Below, one piece after another: positions 1 to 9,128 of a DNA stretch of 55,741 bases (position 1 is its first letter; the number at the start of each line of letters is the position of its first letter). The stretch is from Spirosoma fluviale (GTDB taxonomy: Bacteria; Bacteroidota; Bacteroidia; Cytophagales; Flexibacteraceae), in the NCBI GenBank assembly GCA_945883425.1, contig CAMCXM010000006.1, positions 1 to 55,741 of the forward strand. Reading direction: 5' to 3'. A model generated the notes under the pieces. The model ran no database searches. It saw only the letters and a program-made list of their open reading frames with translations, and was not told where the DNA came from. A program made the position numbers and the translations under genes.

Positions 1-57
1 AAGAGTGTAGTATTGTCCATCTGCTTGTTGGCGTTTTGAGTGTGGTAACCCAAAACT

Positions 58-76
58 GGGGCAGGTTTTCTGCCCC
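58..76. other. GC-rich hairpin at the window's left edge
   Basis: GGGGCAG and CTGCCCC form a 7-bp stem around a 5-base loop. No clear U-tract follows, so it may be a weak terminator for a gene ending left of the window. A plus-strand reading frame entering from the left edge stops at about position 39, but it is too short to identify. I see nothing else in positions 1-239. Confidence 0.4.
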
Positions 77-239
77 GACAAGCGGATCTCTAAAAAATCC
101 CAGATTTCTAAACGTTTAGGACAGGTGTGAGACGGAATATGGATACTCAACCGATCATTCCGCCATCAACCAAAAGCACAAATGCATGGAGCAAATCCGA
201 AAAGTTAAAAAACAGGAACAACAAACAACTCGTTCATAT

Positions 240-932
240 ATGAAAAACAGCAAATTACCTCTACTATTCTTAGCCACCATTTTTAGTATGGGTGTAAAAG
301 CCCAGACACCGGAAGGCTCTCGTCTTTCAACCAACGCAGACATTGCCTTTCGATATGGTACCGGTCTGGCATCTGGATCCGGTTCTTATTTGGCTACCTT
401 CGGTCTGGGGAAAAAAAGGAAATTCCATCTGGGTGGAGGACTAAGACTTGCTCTGGCTTCGGGTTCAGATCTGAATTTTGAAACTGCACCTGCACGTCTC
501 ACAGGAAAGCCTTCCACGATTGATTCAGTTGAGATTTCGTCATTTACAACGTATTCCATGAACCTTTTTCTGGATGCTGAATATGAAGTTTCGAAGCGGT
601 TAAATCTGGGTTTTAACATAGATCTGGCAGGATTCAGTTGGGGTTCCAGGAAAAATGGGGTATTCATTTCCGAAAATTCAAGACAAAATATAACCGCCAG
701 ACCAACTCCTTTTAACATTCTTTTAGTTGGGGATAACGATATCGGAAGTCTGAACTCGGAACTTTTTGTCCGGTTTAAATGGAAACAAAATATTTCTGTC
801 AGGGGCGGAATTTCTTACTTATTTACTGAATTTCAGACGGATAAGAAGTATTCATTCAACAACGACCGGTTTCGGAATAAGTCGATGGGAGGATTTGTTT
901 CCATCTCCTTTTTGCTGCCTGGTAAAAAATAA
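240..932 (+). CDS. Secreted outer-membrane beta-barrel-like protein, unknown function
   Basis: The protein is about 230 residues. I chose the ATG at 240 over the one at 186 because it places a clear signal peptide at the N-terminus (lysine, then a hydrophobic stretch, then cleavage near VKAQ). The mature part alternates polar and aromatic residues, has many Gly/Ser/Phe/Tyr, and ends in a strand-like FVSISFLLPGKK. That pattern suits a small beta-barrel of the outer membrane. I do not recognise a specific family. It stands alone, followed by a pair of overlapping hairpins before the YceI gene. Confidence 0.65.
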   Translation: MKNSKLPLLFLATIFSMGVKAQTPEGSRLSTNADIAFRYGTGLASGSGSYLATFGLGKKRKFHLGGGLRLALASGSDLNFETAPARLTGKPSTIDSVEISSFTTYSMNLFLDAEYEVSKRLNLGFNIDLAGFSWGSRKNGVFISENSRQNITARPTPFNILLVGDNDIGSLNSELFVRFKWKQNISVRGGISYLFTEFQTDKKYSFNNDRFRNKSMGGFVSISFLLPGKK

Positions 933-948
933 TTCCTCATAATCTCTG

Positions 949-985
949 GAATGTCGCCTATCCGACATTCTGCGAATCGCAGAAT
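949..985. other. Two overlapping, mutually exclusive hairpins
   Basis: GAATGTCG (949-956) pairs with CGACATTC (963-970). ATTCTGCGA (967-975) pairs with TCGCAGAAT (977-985). The two stems share bases 967-970, so only one can form fully at a time. A short T-run (990-994) follows. It could be a terminator for the upstream beta-barrel gene or part of the leader of the YceI gene. Confidence 0.45.
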
Positions 986-1026
986 CCTGATTTTTGACAC
1001 GTCTATTCTTCCAATGAACTAATCCG

Positions 1027-1557
1027 ATGAAAACGCTGATCTTTCTATTCCTGATGTTGGGGATGTTCCTTGCTCCTGCTGAGGCTGCCTCCTGGAAATT
1101 CAGCAATGGAACCGTGGCCTTTTCGATCCGGAATGCGGGCCTCACAGTAAAAGGAAATTTTGGAAAGCTGACAGCCCAGGTTCAGTTCAATCCGGATGAA
1201 CCGGCAAATGCAAAAATCGAAGCATCGGTTCCGGTTCAGTCGATCGAAACCGGCATCAACCTGCGAAACAAACACCTGAAAAAGCCCGAGTATTTCGATG
1301 CGGCACGTTTTCCGGAAATTTCTCTCCGGCTCATCCGCCTGGAAAAGGACGGAACCCAATGGAAAGGCAATTTTGATCTCACCATCAAAGGCATCCGAAA
1401 AAACCTGACCCTACCTGTCACATTTTCATCCGATGGCAATTCGGCCCGGATTGCTTCAACATTTACCATCAACCGACTGGATTTCAAAGTAGGAGAAAGC
1501 TCCTGGACATTGTCCGACGATGTGTCGGTACAACTCACCGCCAATCTGATACCCTGA
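1027..1557 (+). CDS. YceI family periplasmic protein
   Basis: This 176-residue protein has a signal peptide ending near AEA, followed by a YceI-type lipocalin-like beta-barrel. Family marks include SWKFSNGTVAFSIRNAG near the N-terminus, the central stretch LRNKHLKKPEYFDAARFPEI, and a FTINRLDFKVG strand near the C-terminus. YceI proteins bind long-chain polyisoprenoids or lipids in the periplasm; the ligand here is unknown. It lies 5 bp before the DinB-like gene and is probably co-transcribed with it. A second YceI paralogue sits at 12947. Confidence 0.85.
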   Translation: MKTLIFLFLMLGMFLAPAEAASWKFSNGTVAFSIRNAGLTVKGNFGKLTAQVQFNPDEPANAKIEASVPVQSIETGINLRNKHLKKPEYFDAARFPEISLRLIRLEKDGTQWKGNFDLTIKGIRKNLTLPVTFSSDGNSARIASTFTINRLDFKVGESSWTLSDDVSVQLTANLIP

Positions 1558-1562
1558 AAATT

Positions 1563-2054
1563 ATGGATATACGCAACCATGCCATCGAATCGCTTGATCA
1601 ACTGGCACTCATTGTGTCAAAATTGTCACAGGTTCAATTCCAGCAAAGTCTGGAAACCCTTAACCAAAACAGCATCGGCAAACATGTACGGCATGTAGTG
1701 GAATTTTTCGAATGTCTTCTGATTGGCAGCCTTCATTCCGTAGTGAACTACGACAAAAGGGAACGCAATCTGCTACTCGAAAACAATGTGAAATTTACCC
1801 TTTCACGAATTGAGGAACTTCAGTCTGAAATCGAAAATTACCAGGATAAATCGCTTACACTTCTTGCCGACTATGGTTCCGGTCCGATGGTGATCGAGAC
1901 AACCTTATTCCGGGAACTGGTGTACAACATCGAGCATTGTGTGCACCATCTGGCCATTATTAAAATCAGCCTGCAGGCGCATTTTCCTGCTATTGAACTG
2001 GAAGAAAACCTGGGAGTTGCGTATTCAACCCAGCAATACCAAAACCAATCCTGA
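1563..2054 (+). CDS. DinB-like four-helix protein
   Basis: This 163-residue all-helical protein belongs to the DinB/YfiT-like superfamily. The expected metal-binding histidines are visible: GKHVRHVVEFFE at about residues 39-50, and HCVHHLAIIK in the C-terminal third. Members bind a divalent metal and some act as thiol-dependent S-transferases; the substrate here cannot be predicted. It follows the YceI gene by 5 bp and precedes the NRDE gene by 2 bp, so the three probably form one operon with the ATP-grasp gene. Confidence 0.75.
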   Translation: MDIRNHAIESLDQLALIVSKLSQVQFQQSLETLNQNSIGKHVRHVVEFFECLLIGSLHSVVNYDKRERNLLLENNVKFTLSRIEELQSEIENYQDKSLTLLADYGSGPMVIETTLFRELVYNIEHCVHHLAIIKISLQAHFPAIELEENLGVAYSTQQYQNQS

Positions 2055-2056
2055 TC

Positions 2057-2773
2057 ATGTGTACGGTAACCTATCTTCCTCTGGAAAAAGGATTTATTCT
2101 CACATCCAACCGGGATGAACGCCTGGTCCGTTCTCAGACCGAAATCCCAAAACGATATGAACTGTCCGGACAAACTGTATTTTTCCCAAAAGACAAAGAA
2201 AGCACCGGCACCTGGATCGCCACATCGGCACAAGGCCTGAGTCTCTGTCTTTTGAACGGCGCTTTTGATAAACACGAATCCAAACCACCGTACCGCAAAA
2301 GTCGCGGTCTGGTCTTACTGGAGTTTTTCAAATACCGGTTTGCCGATGATTTTCTGGCCAACTTTGATCTGAGTGGAATCGAACCGTTTACATTGATCAT
2401 TGCCTGTGAGCAAACATCGACACCTTACTTGTATGAACTTCGGTGGGACGGAGAAAATCCGCATCTGAAACCGCTCAATCCGGCAGAAGCACACATCTGG
2501 TCTTCGGCCACTTTATACACCAGACAGGTACAGGAAGAACGGGAAATTTGGTTTCGGAAATGGCTCAAAGAGAATTCCATTTTTACACAGGAGGCCATAT
2601 TGTTCTTCCATCATTTTGCCGGAAGAGATGATCACCAGAATGCGTTGGTAATGACCCGTGGCAACGACAGGCAAACCATCAGCATTACGTCGGTTTTTCA
2701 ATCCGGAACCAGCCGCAAAATCGTGTACGAAGATCTCATCAACCAGAAAATCCACCGGACCCATGTTTACTGA
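2057..2773 (+). CDS. NRDE (TANGO2) family protein
   Basis: The 238-residue protein begins with MCTVTYLP and carries the family-defining SNRDE at residues 17-21. An N-terminal Cys directly after Met is typical of this Ntn-hydrolase-like fold, whose human member TANGO2 affects lipid and haem metabolism. The biochemical role in bacteria is not settled. The gene ends inside the start region of the next gene (11-bp overlap if that gene starts at 2763), which suggests translational coupling. Confidence 0.85.
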   Translation: MCTVTYLPLEKGFILTSNRDERLVRSQTEIPKRYELSGQTVFFPKDKESTGTWIATSAQGLSLCLLNGAFDKHESKPPYRKSRGLVLLEFFKYRFADDFLANFDLSGIEPFTLIIACEQTSTPYLYELRWDGENPHLKPLNPAEAHIWSSATLYTRQVQEEREIWFRKWLKENSIFTQEAILFFHHFAGRDDHQNALVMTRGNDRQTISITSVFQSGTSRKIVYEDLINQKIHRTHVY

Positions 2774-3887
2774 GCCGATGACGGAATCAAGAGAAACAGA
2801 AACGTTACAGGTCTGGTTCAACCAACCGAAACCTCAAAACCAGGAAGTTCCGTCTGATTCACCTCGTGAGTTCCAGAAACCGGACTGGTGGGTGCGATTA
2901 GTGAATTATGAATACTGGCCCTTCTGGGTTTTCTATTTTCCGATGATCCCGGTCTGGCTTTGGCAAAGCATCCGGAACCGATCGCTTACCTGGTTCACGG
3001 CCACCAATCAGAATATTGAATACGGTGGGTTTTTTGGAGAAAGCAAAATCGGCATTCTCGAACAGATACCGTCTGAATACAAAGCGGTTTGCGTATCCAT
3101 TGAACCAACCCTTTCGGAGGAAAGCCTCACCCAGATTCTTCAAAATGAAAACCTTCCGTTTCCATTGGTGGCCAAACCCAATGTGGGAGAGCGGGGAAAT
3201 CAGGTAGCCAAACTGGAATCGTTTGAACAGCTCCGTCAGTACCACACAGCTGCTGAAGGTCCGTATATCCTTCAGCCATTTATCACAGAACCGGTTGAGC
3301 TGGGCGTTCTGTTTGTCCGGTTGCCGGGTGAGAAGACGGGCCGGGTGACATCGGTGACAGGAAAGGAATTTATGACAGTAACGGGCGATGGCCGGTCAAC
3401 AGTTGAAGAACTGATGGCGAAGAATCCCAGGTTCCGCTTTCAGATACCGGCCGTAAAAAAAAGGCTGGGCATCGAAATGAACGATGTAAAACCGAATGGC
3501 CAGCCGCTTCTGCTGGAACCCATCGGAAACCATTGCCGCGGAACTCGATTCATTAACCGGAACGACCTGATCTGTGAAGAACTGAATGCAGTTTTCAATC
3601 TGATTACTCAGAATATGGACGGTTTCTATTTTGGACGGTTTGATCTGAAAGTCCGGTCTGAAAACGATTTGCTAAACGGACGGCACATCTACATCCTTGA
3701 ACTGAATGGTGCCAGTTCCGAACCAGGCCATGTGTATGACCAGAAAACGGGATTGATCCGGGCATACAAAGACCTGATCTGGCACTGGAATGCTTTAGGC
3801 GAAATTGCAGTTCGCAACCAGAAGTCAGGAATTAAACCAGCTTCGGTTAGTGAGATAATCACGTTAATTAGACAACACTTTACATAA
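2763..3887 (+). CDS. ATP-grasp domain protein (D-Ala-D-Ala ligase-like)
   Basis: The protein is about 374 residues. The open frame extends left to 2658, but that part lies inside the NRDE gene, so I place the start at ATG 2763 (or 2778). ATP-grasp marks are FPLVAKPNVGERG (ATP-binding lysine strand and glycine-rich loop), the hinge YILQPFITEPVELGV, and a C-terminal metal-binding strand IYILELNGASSEPGH. The substrate is unknown; members join a carboxylate to an amine or thiol using ATP. It has no obvious pathway partner beyond the preceding small genes. Confidence 0.75.
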   Translation: MFTEPMTESRETETLQVWFNQPKPQNQEVPSDSPREFQKPDWWVRLVNYEYWPFWVFYFPMIPVWLWQSIRNRSLTWFTATNQNIEYGGFFGESKIGILEQIPSEYKAVCVSIEPTLSEESLTQILQNENLPFPLVAKPNVGERGNQVAKLESFEQLRQYHTAAEGPYILQPFITEPVELGVLFVRLPGEKTGRVTSVTGKEFMTVTGDGRSTVEELMAKNPRFRFQIPAVKKRLGIEMNDVKPNGQPLLLEPIGNHCRGTRFINRNDLICEELNAVFNLITQNMDGFYFGRFDLKVRSENDLLNGRHIYILELNGASSEPGHVYDQKTGLIRAYKDLIWHWNALGEIAVRNQKSGIKPASVSEIITLIRQHFT

Positions 3888-3906
3888 TCATCTTCTAAAT
3901 AATAAA

Positions 3907-4899
3907 ATGAATACGTTTAAATTTTCACTCATTCTTCTGATTGCCAGCGTTTCAGAAACCATGGCACAGACAACAAAAAAGATGCTGGTTGAGCATTTTA
4001 CCAATACCAAATGCAGCATTTGTGCAAGTCTCAATCCTGGGTTCTATACCAATCTGAGAAATCAACCACCCGGAATCCGGCACATTGCATACCATCCCAG
4101 CTCTCCTTATGTGAGCTGCCTTTTCAGTCAGCAGAATAAGGCTGAGAACGATGCCCGCACCAATTACTACAATGTATATGGCGGAACCCCGAAAATACTG
4201 ATCAACGGAACGGTAATTCAGGTGAGCACCAATTACAACAGCCCGACCATTTTTGATCCGTTTGAAAACCAGACTTCAGCTTTCGAGGTGCGGATGAAAC
4301 AGGAAAAAACCGGGGATTCCATCCGGGTGGGAGTGGTTGTGAAAAGAGTAGCAGATGGTGGAACAGCATCGTTGCTGCTCTACGGCGGACTGGCAGAAGA
4401 TACCGTCAACTACACGGGCTCAAATGGTGAAAGTCGTCACTATGATGTGTTCCGTAAAGCAGTTTTTGGAATCAATGGAACCGCTTTCAATGCTCCGGCA
4501 ACCATAGGAGATTCCATTGAGTTTACTGGAACCGTCTGGGCCAATACGATCTGGAACATAAACAGAATCTTTGCCTTTTCTGTGGTTCAGGAAAGTGGAA
4601 ACAAAAAACTGGTTCAGTCGGAGGCTTTGCCTGCCGGGAATTTCTCTGTGACCAGTGTTGGTCAAAAAGACAAAATAAACCCTCAGATTATACCGAATCC
4701 CACCACCGAATATGCAATGATTCAGGGTCCTCTCAATGCAAAAATCCGGGTTCAGATTTTCGATATGCAGGGACGAATCCATCTGGAAAAAACAGTTGTG
4801 AGCGGAGAGAAAATTGCCGTCGCCAATTTACCAACGGGTGTGTTTGTCGTAAGCTGGCTATCAGGTAACCAATCAGGAATTCTGAAGATGATTCGGTAA
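3907..4899 (+). CDS. Omp28-like secreted protein with T9SS sorting domain
   Basis: This 330-residue protein has a signal peptide ending near ETMAQ. A thioredoxin-fold Omp28-type domain follows (about 25-230), with FTNTKCSICASLNP containing a CxxC motif (CSIC) and the cis-Pro region GGTPKILINGT. The last 75 residues form a type A T9SS C-terminal domain: IIPNPTTEYAMI, an IFDMQGR strand and an ending in LKMIR. It is therefore predicted to cross the outer membrane by the type IX system and be cell-surface bound or released. Confidence 0.88.
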   Translation: MNTFKFSLILLIASVSETMAQTTKKMLVEHFTNTKCSICASLNPGFYTNLRNQPPGIRHIAYHPSSPYVSCLFSQQNKAENDARTNYYNVYGGTPKILINGTVIQVSTNYNSPTIFDPFENQTSAFEVRMKQEKTGDSIRVGVVVKRVADGGTASLLLYGGLAEDTVNYTGSNGESRHYDVFRKAVFGINGTAFNAPATIGDSIEFTGTVWANTIWNINRIFAFSVVQESGNKKLVQSEALPAGNFSVTSVGQKDKINPQIIPNPTTEYAMIQGPLNAKIRVQIFDMQGRIHLEKTVVSGEKIAVANLPTGVFVVSWLSGNQSGILKMIR

Positions 4900-5003
4900 A
4901 TCCTTTCCAACAAAAAGCCTGTTTCATTGGAATCTGTTGGTTGTTCTGGTTACATCCCTTGATTTCCATCCGGATACGGTCTAATTTGCCATCAGAAAGC
5001 AAC

Positions 5004-6803
5004 ATGGACCGCATCTTATCAGGAATTGAAAAAGTTAAAAACTTCCTCTGGCAAAGTCGGAAACGATTGTCAGACAGGCAGTTTCTGCTTGTCCTGAGTA
5101 TTTTGGTCGGATTGCTGTCCGGAGGCGCCTCCATTCTGCTCAAGTCATTCGTATTCTTTGTTCACGAATACCTTGAGTCGCTTCGGATCAATGAAATCTG
5201 GAACTATGGTATGATTTTTCTGCCGATGGCGGGCATTTTCATCACCGTATTCCTCATCCGTTCTCTATGGCCAGACGATTTTAACCGGGGCATTGCACCC
5301 GTGGTTCATGCTGTGCGGAATGCAAGGGGAAAACTTCCCTTTTCGCAGACCTACAACCACATCATCACCAGCGGAATTACCGTTGGTTTTGGAGGATCCG
5401 CCGGTCTTGAATCACCGATTGTATCGACCGGTGCTGCCATCGGTTCGAATTTTGCGGATTTCAACAATATGCGCATGAAGGAGAGGACGCTTTTGCTGGC
5501 TTGTGGCATTGCGGCTGGAGTGAGTTCAGCCTTCAACGCACCCATCGCAGGGGTGCTGTTTGCCGCCGAAGTTTTCCTCATCGAACTGAGCATTTCCGCC
5601 ATCATTCCCATCATCCTGGCCTCCGCTGCCGGAGCGCTTTTATCCAAAATTATCCTGAAGGAATCCATCCTCCTTCACTTCGAAATGCAGGAAGCTTTCC
5701 GCTCCGAAAATCTGCCATTTTACCTTGTTCTTGGCATCCTTACGGGATTCCTTTCTCTTTGGTTTTCAAGGTCATCCCACAAAATTCATTCATTGCTCAA
5801 CACGTTCTCCAATCCATACAAACGCGTTCTGATTGGATCCGGACTTTTGGCTCTGATGTTGCTCATCTTTCCTTCCTTTTATGGGGAAGGGTATCACTAC
5901 ATCAAAGACCTGGCGTCTTTTCATACCTATAAATTGTTCGAAGGAAGCATTCTGGGCAACTTTGTAGAGCGGAAAACGTGGCTCTTCATCGCCGCCATTT
6001 TCCTGACGGCCATTTTAAAAGGATTCGCTACCTCCCTTACTCTCGGTAGCGGAGGAAATGGCGGACAGTTTGCCCCTTCTCTTTTTATTGGCGCCAATAC
6101 CGGCTTTGCGTTTGCCATGGTATGCCACAAGCTGGGATTCATTTCCGTTTCCATCAGCAATTTCACCATCGTAGGAATGGCCGGTGTGCTGAGTGGTGTT
6201 TTCTATGCACCCATGACCGGCATATTTTTGATCGCAGAATTAACCGGAGGATACGAACTGATGATTCCTCTGATGGTTGTGTCTGCCCTGAGTTATTCGG
6301 TGGTTCGTCGGTTTGAACCCGTTTCCATTGAGTTAAAAAATATCCGTAAATCGCAGAAAACCAGTGGTTCGGAAGACATTCAGATATTGAGCCGACTGGC
6401 CATTAACCGGATGATTGAAAATGATTATGATGCACTTTATCCAAACATGACCATTCGCGAATTCCTTCCGGTTTTACAGACATCGACCCACAACACGTTT
6501 CCGGTGGTTTCTTTGGAAGGAAAATTTATGGGACTGGTTGTTTTCAGCAAAGTGAAAGAATTGGTGTTGCAGGATTCCGTCCGTGATAAAATTACAATGT
6601 TTCAGATCATGTCCAAACCGGCTGCCATTATCCAACATCAGGATTCGGTGTCGGATATTCTGGAGAAATTTGATCGGACAAGTGCCTTCCGCCTGCCTGT
6701 TTTGGACGGGGAGCGGTATGTTGGATTTATATCGAAAGGAACCCTTCTGAGTGAATACCGGAAGGAAATTCTGAAAGGACCGACCGACATCACGCCGCCT
6801 TAA
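5004..6803 (+). CDS. ClC-type chloride channel/antiporter with CBS domains
   Basis: The protein is about 599 residues. I prefer ATG 5004 over the upstream 4941, whose 21 extra residues look like non-coding sequence. ClC marks are GSAGLESPIVSTGAAIGSN, containing the gating-glutamate GxExP motif, and GSGGNGGQFAPSLFIGANTG, containing the selectivity GxFxP motif. A C-terminal cytoplasmic part (about 460-599) contains two CBS-like repeats that may sense nucleotides. Retention of the gating Glu is compatible with either a Cl-/H+ antiporter or a channel. The stop codon TAA forms the first bases of the 142-bp repeat described below. Confidence 0.92.
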   Translation: MDRILSGIEKVKNFLWQSRKRLSDRQFLLVLSILVGLLSGGASILLKSFVFFVHEYLESLRINEIWNYGMIFLPMAGIFITVFLIRSLWPDDFNRGIAPVVHAVRNARGKLPFSQTYNHIITSGITVGFGGSAGLESPIVSTGAAIGSNFADFNNMRMKERTLLLACGIAAGVSSAFNAPIAGVLFAAEVFLIELSISAIIPIILASAAGALLSKIILKESILLHFEMQEAFRSENLPFYLVLGILTGFLSLWFSRSSHKIHSLLNTFSNPYKRVLIGSGLLALMLLIFPSFYGEGYHYIKDLASFHTYKLFEGSILGNFVERKTWLFIAAIFLTAILKGFATSLTLGSGGNGGQFAPSLFIGANTGFAFAMVCHKLGFISVSISNFTIVGMAGVLSGVFYAPMTGIFLIAELTGGYELMIPLMVVSALSYSVVRRFEPVSIELKNIRKSQKTSGSEDIQILSRLAINRMIENDYDALYPNMTIREFLPVLQTSTHNTFPVVSLEGKFMGLVVFSKVKELVLQDSVRDKITMFQIMSKPAAIIQHQDSVSDILEKFDRTSAFRLPVLDGERYVGFISKGTLLSEYRKEILKGPTDITPP

Positions 6804-6946
6804 ACCCATTTTATGCAATAGATGTGGAACTTTTTGATTTTCACCTCTTTCGTTTCTCCTCAGGAGAAACTACGGAAGAGGTTGCAAGAAAAAGAAAATC
6901 AAAAAGTTAGCATCCGGTGTAAATTTCCAATGCATAAAATGGTTTA
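6801..6946 (+). repeat. MITE-like nested-hairpin repeat, copy 1
   Basis: This intergenic element recurs at 39281 with 3 differences in 142 bp. It has 12-bp perfect terminal inverted repeats, CCATTTTATGCA (6806-6817) and TGCATAAAATGG (6931-6942). Inside these lie nested stems: a 15-bp perfect stem (6828-6842 with 6894-6908), a 7-bp stem (6843-6849 with 6876-6882) and an 8-bp stem GTTTCTCC/GGAGAAAC (6852-6859 with 6863-6870). TA dinucleotides flank both ends (6801-6802 and 6945-6946), as expected for a TA-targeting element. It encodes no protein. It lies between the convergent ClC and recA genes and supplies the ClC stop codon. Confidence 0.85.
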
Positions 6947-6965
6947 AAATAATCTGCAAATAGAA

Positions 6966-6990
6966 AAAGGCAACCTTTTGGGCTGCCTTT
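6966..6990 (-). terminator. recA terminator
   Basis: Read on the minus strand, AAAGGCA and TGCCTTT pair around a short loop and are followed by a T-run. It lies just downstream of the recA stop. Confidence 0.75.
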
Positions 6991-7012
6991 CAATCATTTC
7001 ATTGGTTTGGAA

Positions 7013-8080
7013 TTAGTCGGCGTCTGCGAAAGCAGGTTTACCAACCGTTTTATCTTCGAGCACTTTGGCTGCTTCTCCTTTGGAATCAGCAAAGCGGGCT
7101 CTGATTTTTGCTTCGATTTCGTCGCACAGTTCCGGATTGTCGTGCAGAATTTGCTTCACAGAATCACGACCCTGGCCAAGTTTGTTTCCTTCGTAGGCAA
7201 ACCAGCTTCCTGATTTTTTCACGATTTCGAGTTCGACACCCAGATCAATGATCTCTCCGATTTTGGAGATTCCTTCGCCATACATGATGTCGAATTCCAC
7301 CACTTTGAACGGAGGAGCTACTTTGTTTTTCACCACTTTTACTTTCGTACGGTTACCGGTGATGTTGTCTGCCGACTCCTTGATCTGACCAATACGGCGG
7401 ATGTCCAAACGAACCGATGCGTAGAATTTCAGTGCGTTACCTCCGGTTGTGGTTTCCGGACTTCCGAACATCACCCCGATTTTATCACGGAGCTGGTTGA
7501 TGAAAATACAAAGGCAACCGGTTTTGTTGATGGTACCCGTCAGTTTACGGAGAGCCTGGCTCATCAGACGAGCCTGAAGACCCATTTTGCTTTCGCCCAT
7601 TTCGCCTTCGAGTTCACCTTTTGGAACGAGGGCGGCCACGGAATCAATTACGATGATATCAATGGCACCGGAACGAATGAGGTGCTCGGTAATTTCGAGA
7701 GCCTGTTCGCCATTGTCCGGCTGAGAGATCAGCAGGTTTTCGGTATCGATACCCAGCTTTTCAGCGTAGGATTTGTCAAACGCATGTTCTGCATCGATGA
7801 AGGCTGCAATGCCACCGGCTTTTTGAGCTTCTGCAATGCAGTGCATGGTTAATGTGGTTTTACCAGATGATTCCGGTCCATAGATTTCGACCACCCGTCC
7901 TCTCGGAAGGCCACCTATGCCCAATGCAATATCCAGACCAAGAGAACCGGTTGAAATGGCAGGTACATCCATTACCTTTTCATCACTCAGCTTCATTACG
8001 GTTCCTTTGCCGTATTCTTTGTCCAGTTTGTCAATAGTGAGCTGCAGGGCTTTTAATTTTTCTGCTTTGTTATCCGACAT
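7013..8080 (-). CDS. recA: Recombinase RecA
   Basis: RecA polymerises on single-stranded DNA, pairs homologous strands using ATP, and triggers self-cleavage of LexA-type repressors. The 355 residues match the normal family length. The Walker A motif GPESSGKT is at residues 68-75, the Walker B region [14 protein letters not shown] follows, and L2 and C-terminal landmarks are present ([17 protein letters not shown]). The start [19 protein letters not shown] is typical. It is monocistronic with its own terminator, convergent to the ClC gene across the repeat element. I see no obvious SOS box upstream. Confidence 0.98.
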   Translation of the reverse strand: MSDNKAEKLKALQLTIDKLDKEYGKGTVMKLSDEKVMDVPAISTGSLGLDIALGIGGLPRGRVVEIYGPESSGKTTLTMHCIAEAQKAGGIAAFIDAEHAFDKSYAEKLGIDTENLLISQPDNGEQALEITEHLIRSGAIDIIVIDSVAALVPKGELEGEMGESKMGLQARLMSQALRKLTGTINKTGCLCIFINQLRDKIGVMFGSPETTTGGNALKFYASVRLDIRRIGQIKESADNITGNRTKVKVVKNKVAPPFKVVEFDIMYGEGISKIGEIIDLGVELEIVKKSGSWFAYEGNKLGQGRDSVKQILHDNPELCDEIEAKIRARFADSKGEAAKVLEDKTVGKPAFADAD

Positions 8081-8233
8081 AATTGATAATCAGTTAATTA
8101 GTAAAAAGAATGTTTTAAATTTAGTGAGAGCAATTTATAAACATGTTTTTGAATTGCCGTTAGCTTGTGCAAAAAAATGAAGGGTAAACGCTGAAAATTT
8201 TGCGGTCCGATTCAAAAAGGCCCAAAACAAAAA

Positions 8234-8251
8234 ACCCAGCCAAGGCTGGGT
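8234..8251 (-). terminator. Terminator of the 8275-8559 gene
   Basis: ACCCAGCC and GGCTGGGT form an 8-bp stem with a 2-base spacer. On the minus strand a run of six T follows the stem. It ends the small gene at 8275-8559 upstream of recA. Confidence 0.8.
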
Positions 8252-8274
8252 ACGAAACAGAAACAAAAAACAGG

Positions 8275-8559
8275 CTAAAATTCTACGCCGAGTATGGATC
8301 GAACCGGAATGGAAAGTCCTCCTTTCAGTGAAACATAATCGTCGGATGTGGCCCACACGGTTGTATCAACCACTTTGGTTTCATTGTCATGGGTACGGAA
8401 AAAAATGCGCACCTTACCTTTAAAACTGTTGCCTAAACGTTCGGCACGCTGAAGTGTAAAATGGCGATACACTTTTTCCCATTCTCCTTTCAAAACTTCT
8501 GAAGGGGAGAATCTGAACAGACCGATCTGTTCTTTGGCGATTACGTTTGATTTGTGCAT
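8275..8559 (-). CDS. Small conserved-looking protein of unknown function
   Basis: The 94-residue protein is basic and soluble, with no signal peptide. It reads like a compact beta-rich domain (VRIFFRTHDNETKVVDTTVWATSDDYVSLKG). I do not recognise the family. The gene has a strong terminator immediately downstream and a perfect TAnnTTTG box about 130 bp upstream on the same strand, so it is a real, independently transcribed gene. Confidence 0.75.
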   Translation of the reverse strand: MHKSNVIAKEQIGLFRFSPSEVLKGEWEKVYRHFTLQRAERLGNSFKGKVRIFFRTHDNETKVVDTTVWATSDDYVSLKGGLSIPVRSILGVEF

Positions 8560-8686
8560 GGCTTGTCAGTAGAAAATTGTTGTATATAGATTGTTATGAT
8601 TCCTGTTTTGTTGATTGCCTATCCGGCAATTGCTCGGATGGGATTTTACGAAAACGGGAAGTCGGTGTCTTTCCTTTTTGTTGATA

Positions 8687-8694
8687 CAAAGGTA
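8687..8694 (-). promoter_or_regulatory. Bacteroidota-type -7 box (TACCTTTG)
   Basis: The minus strand reads TACCTTTG, a perfect match to TAnnTTTG. A TTG lies about 18 bases upstream, where the -33 element is expected. It would start a transcript for the 94-residue gene with a leader of roughly 120 bases. Apart from this box I see no gene in 8560-8855; the 68-residue plus-strand frame there looks random. Confidence 0.55.
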
Positions 8695-8855
8695 ATTCGG
8701 GAAATAATACAATTTATTCTGGTTAATGTTAAAAAAGTACATCGCAATCAACCCATCAAAAGAAAAAGGATTTTCTTAATTTGCCGTCCGGTTGCAATCT
8801 AATTGTCACCCTAAAATCCTATTATTAAATACGTTACATCATATTTCTATTTTGA

Positions 8856-9110
8856 ATGCCAAAAATTAACTGGACAGAAACTTCCGACAAAATCCATTGT
8901 TCTTTGGTCTTTTCTGATTTTCAGGAAGCATTTTCTTTCATGACTCGGGTTGCATTCCTGGCAGAAAAACAGGATCATCACCCAAAGCTGACCAATGTTT
9001 ACAACCGGGTTGACATCGAACTCACCACCCATGATGCCGGAAATACAGTAACCGATAAGGATCGGAAACTGGCCGCTTCCATTTCACAGATTCTGGACTC
9101 TTCCCTCTAA
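8856..9110 (+). CDS. 4a-hydroxytetrahydrobiopterin dehydratase
   Basis: This 84-residue protein matches pterin-4a-carbinolamine dehydratase, which regenerates the pterin cofactor used by aromatic amino acid hydroxylases. The family signature is present: EKQDHHP with catalytic His-His at 41-42, an aromatic residue at YNRV, His 59 in TTHD, and a following Asp in TDKD. The length is slightly below the usual 95-110 residues, shortened at the N-terminus. No phenylalanine hydroxylase lies nearby. It is followed 18 bp later by the amidohydrolase gene. Confidence 0.88.
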   Translation: MPKINWTETSDKIHCSLVFSDFQEAFSFMTRVAFLAEKQDHHPKLTNVYNRVDIELTTHDAGNTVTDKDRKLAASISQILDSSL

Positions 9111-9128
9111 ACCGACATTCCAATCAAT

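Noticed and set aside
8596-8802. 68-residue plus-strand frame in the gap before the pterin dehydratase
   Set aside because: It runs across a perfect minus-strand promoter box, has an unremarkable hydrophobic and basic composition and no family pattern.
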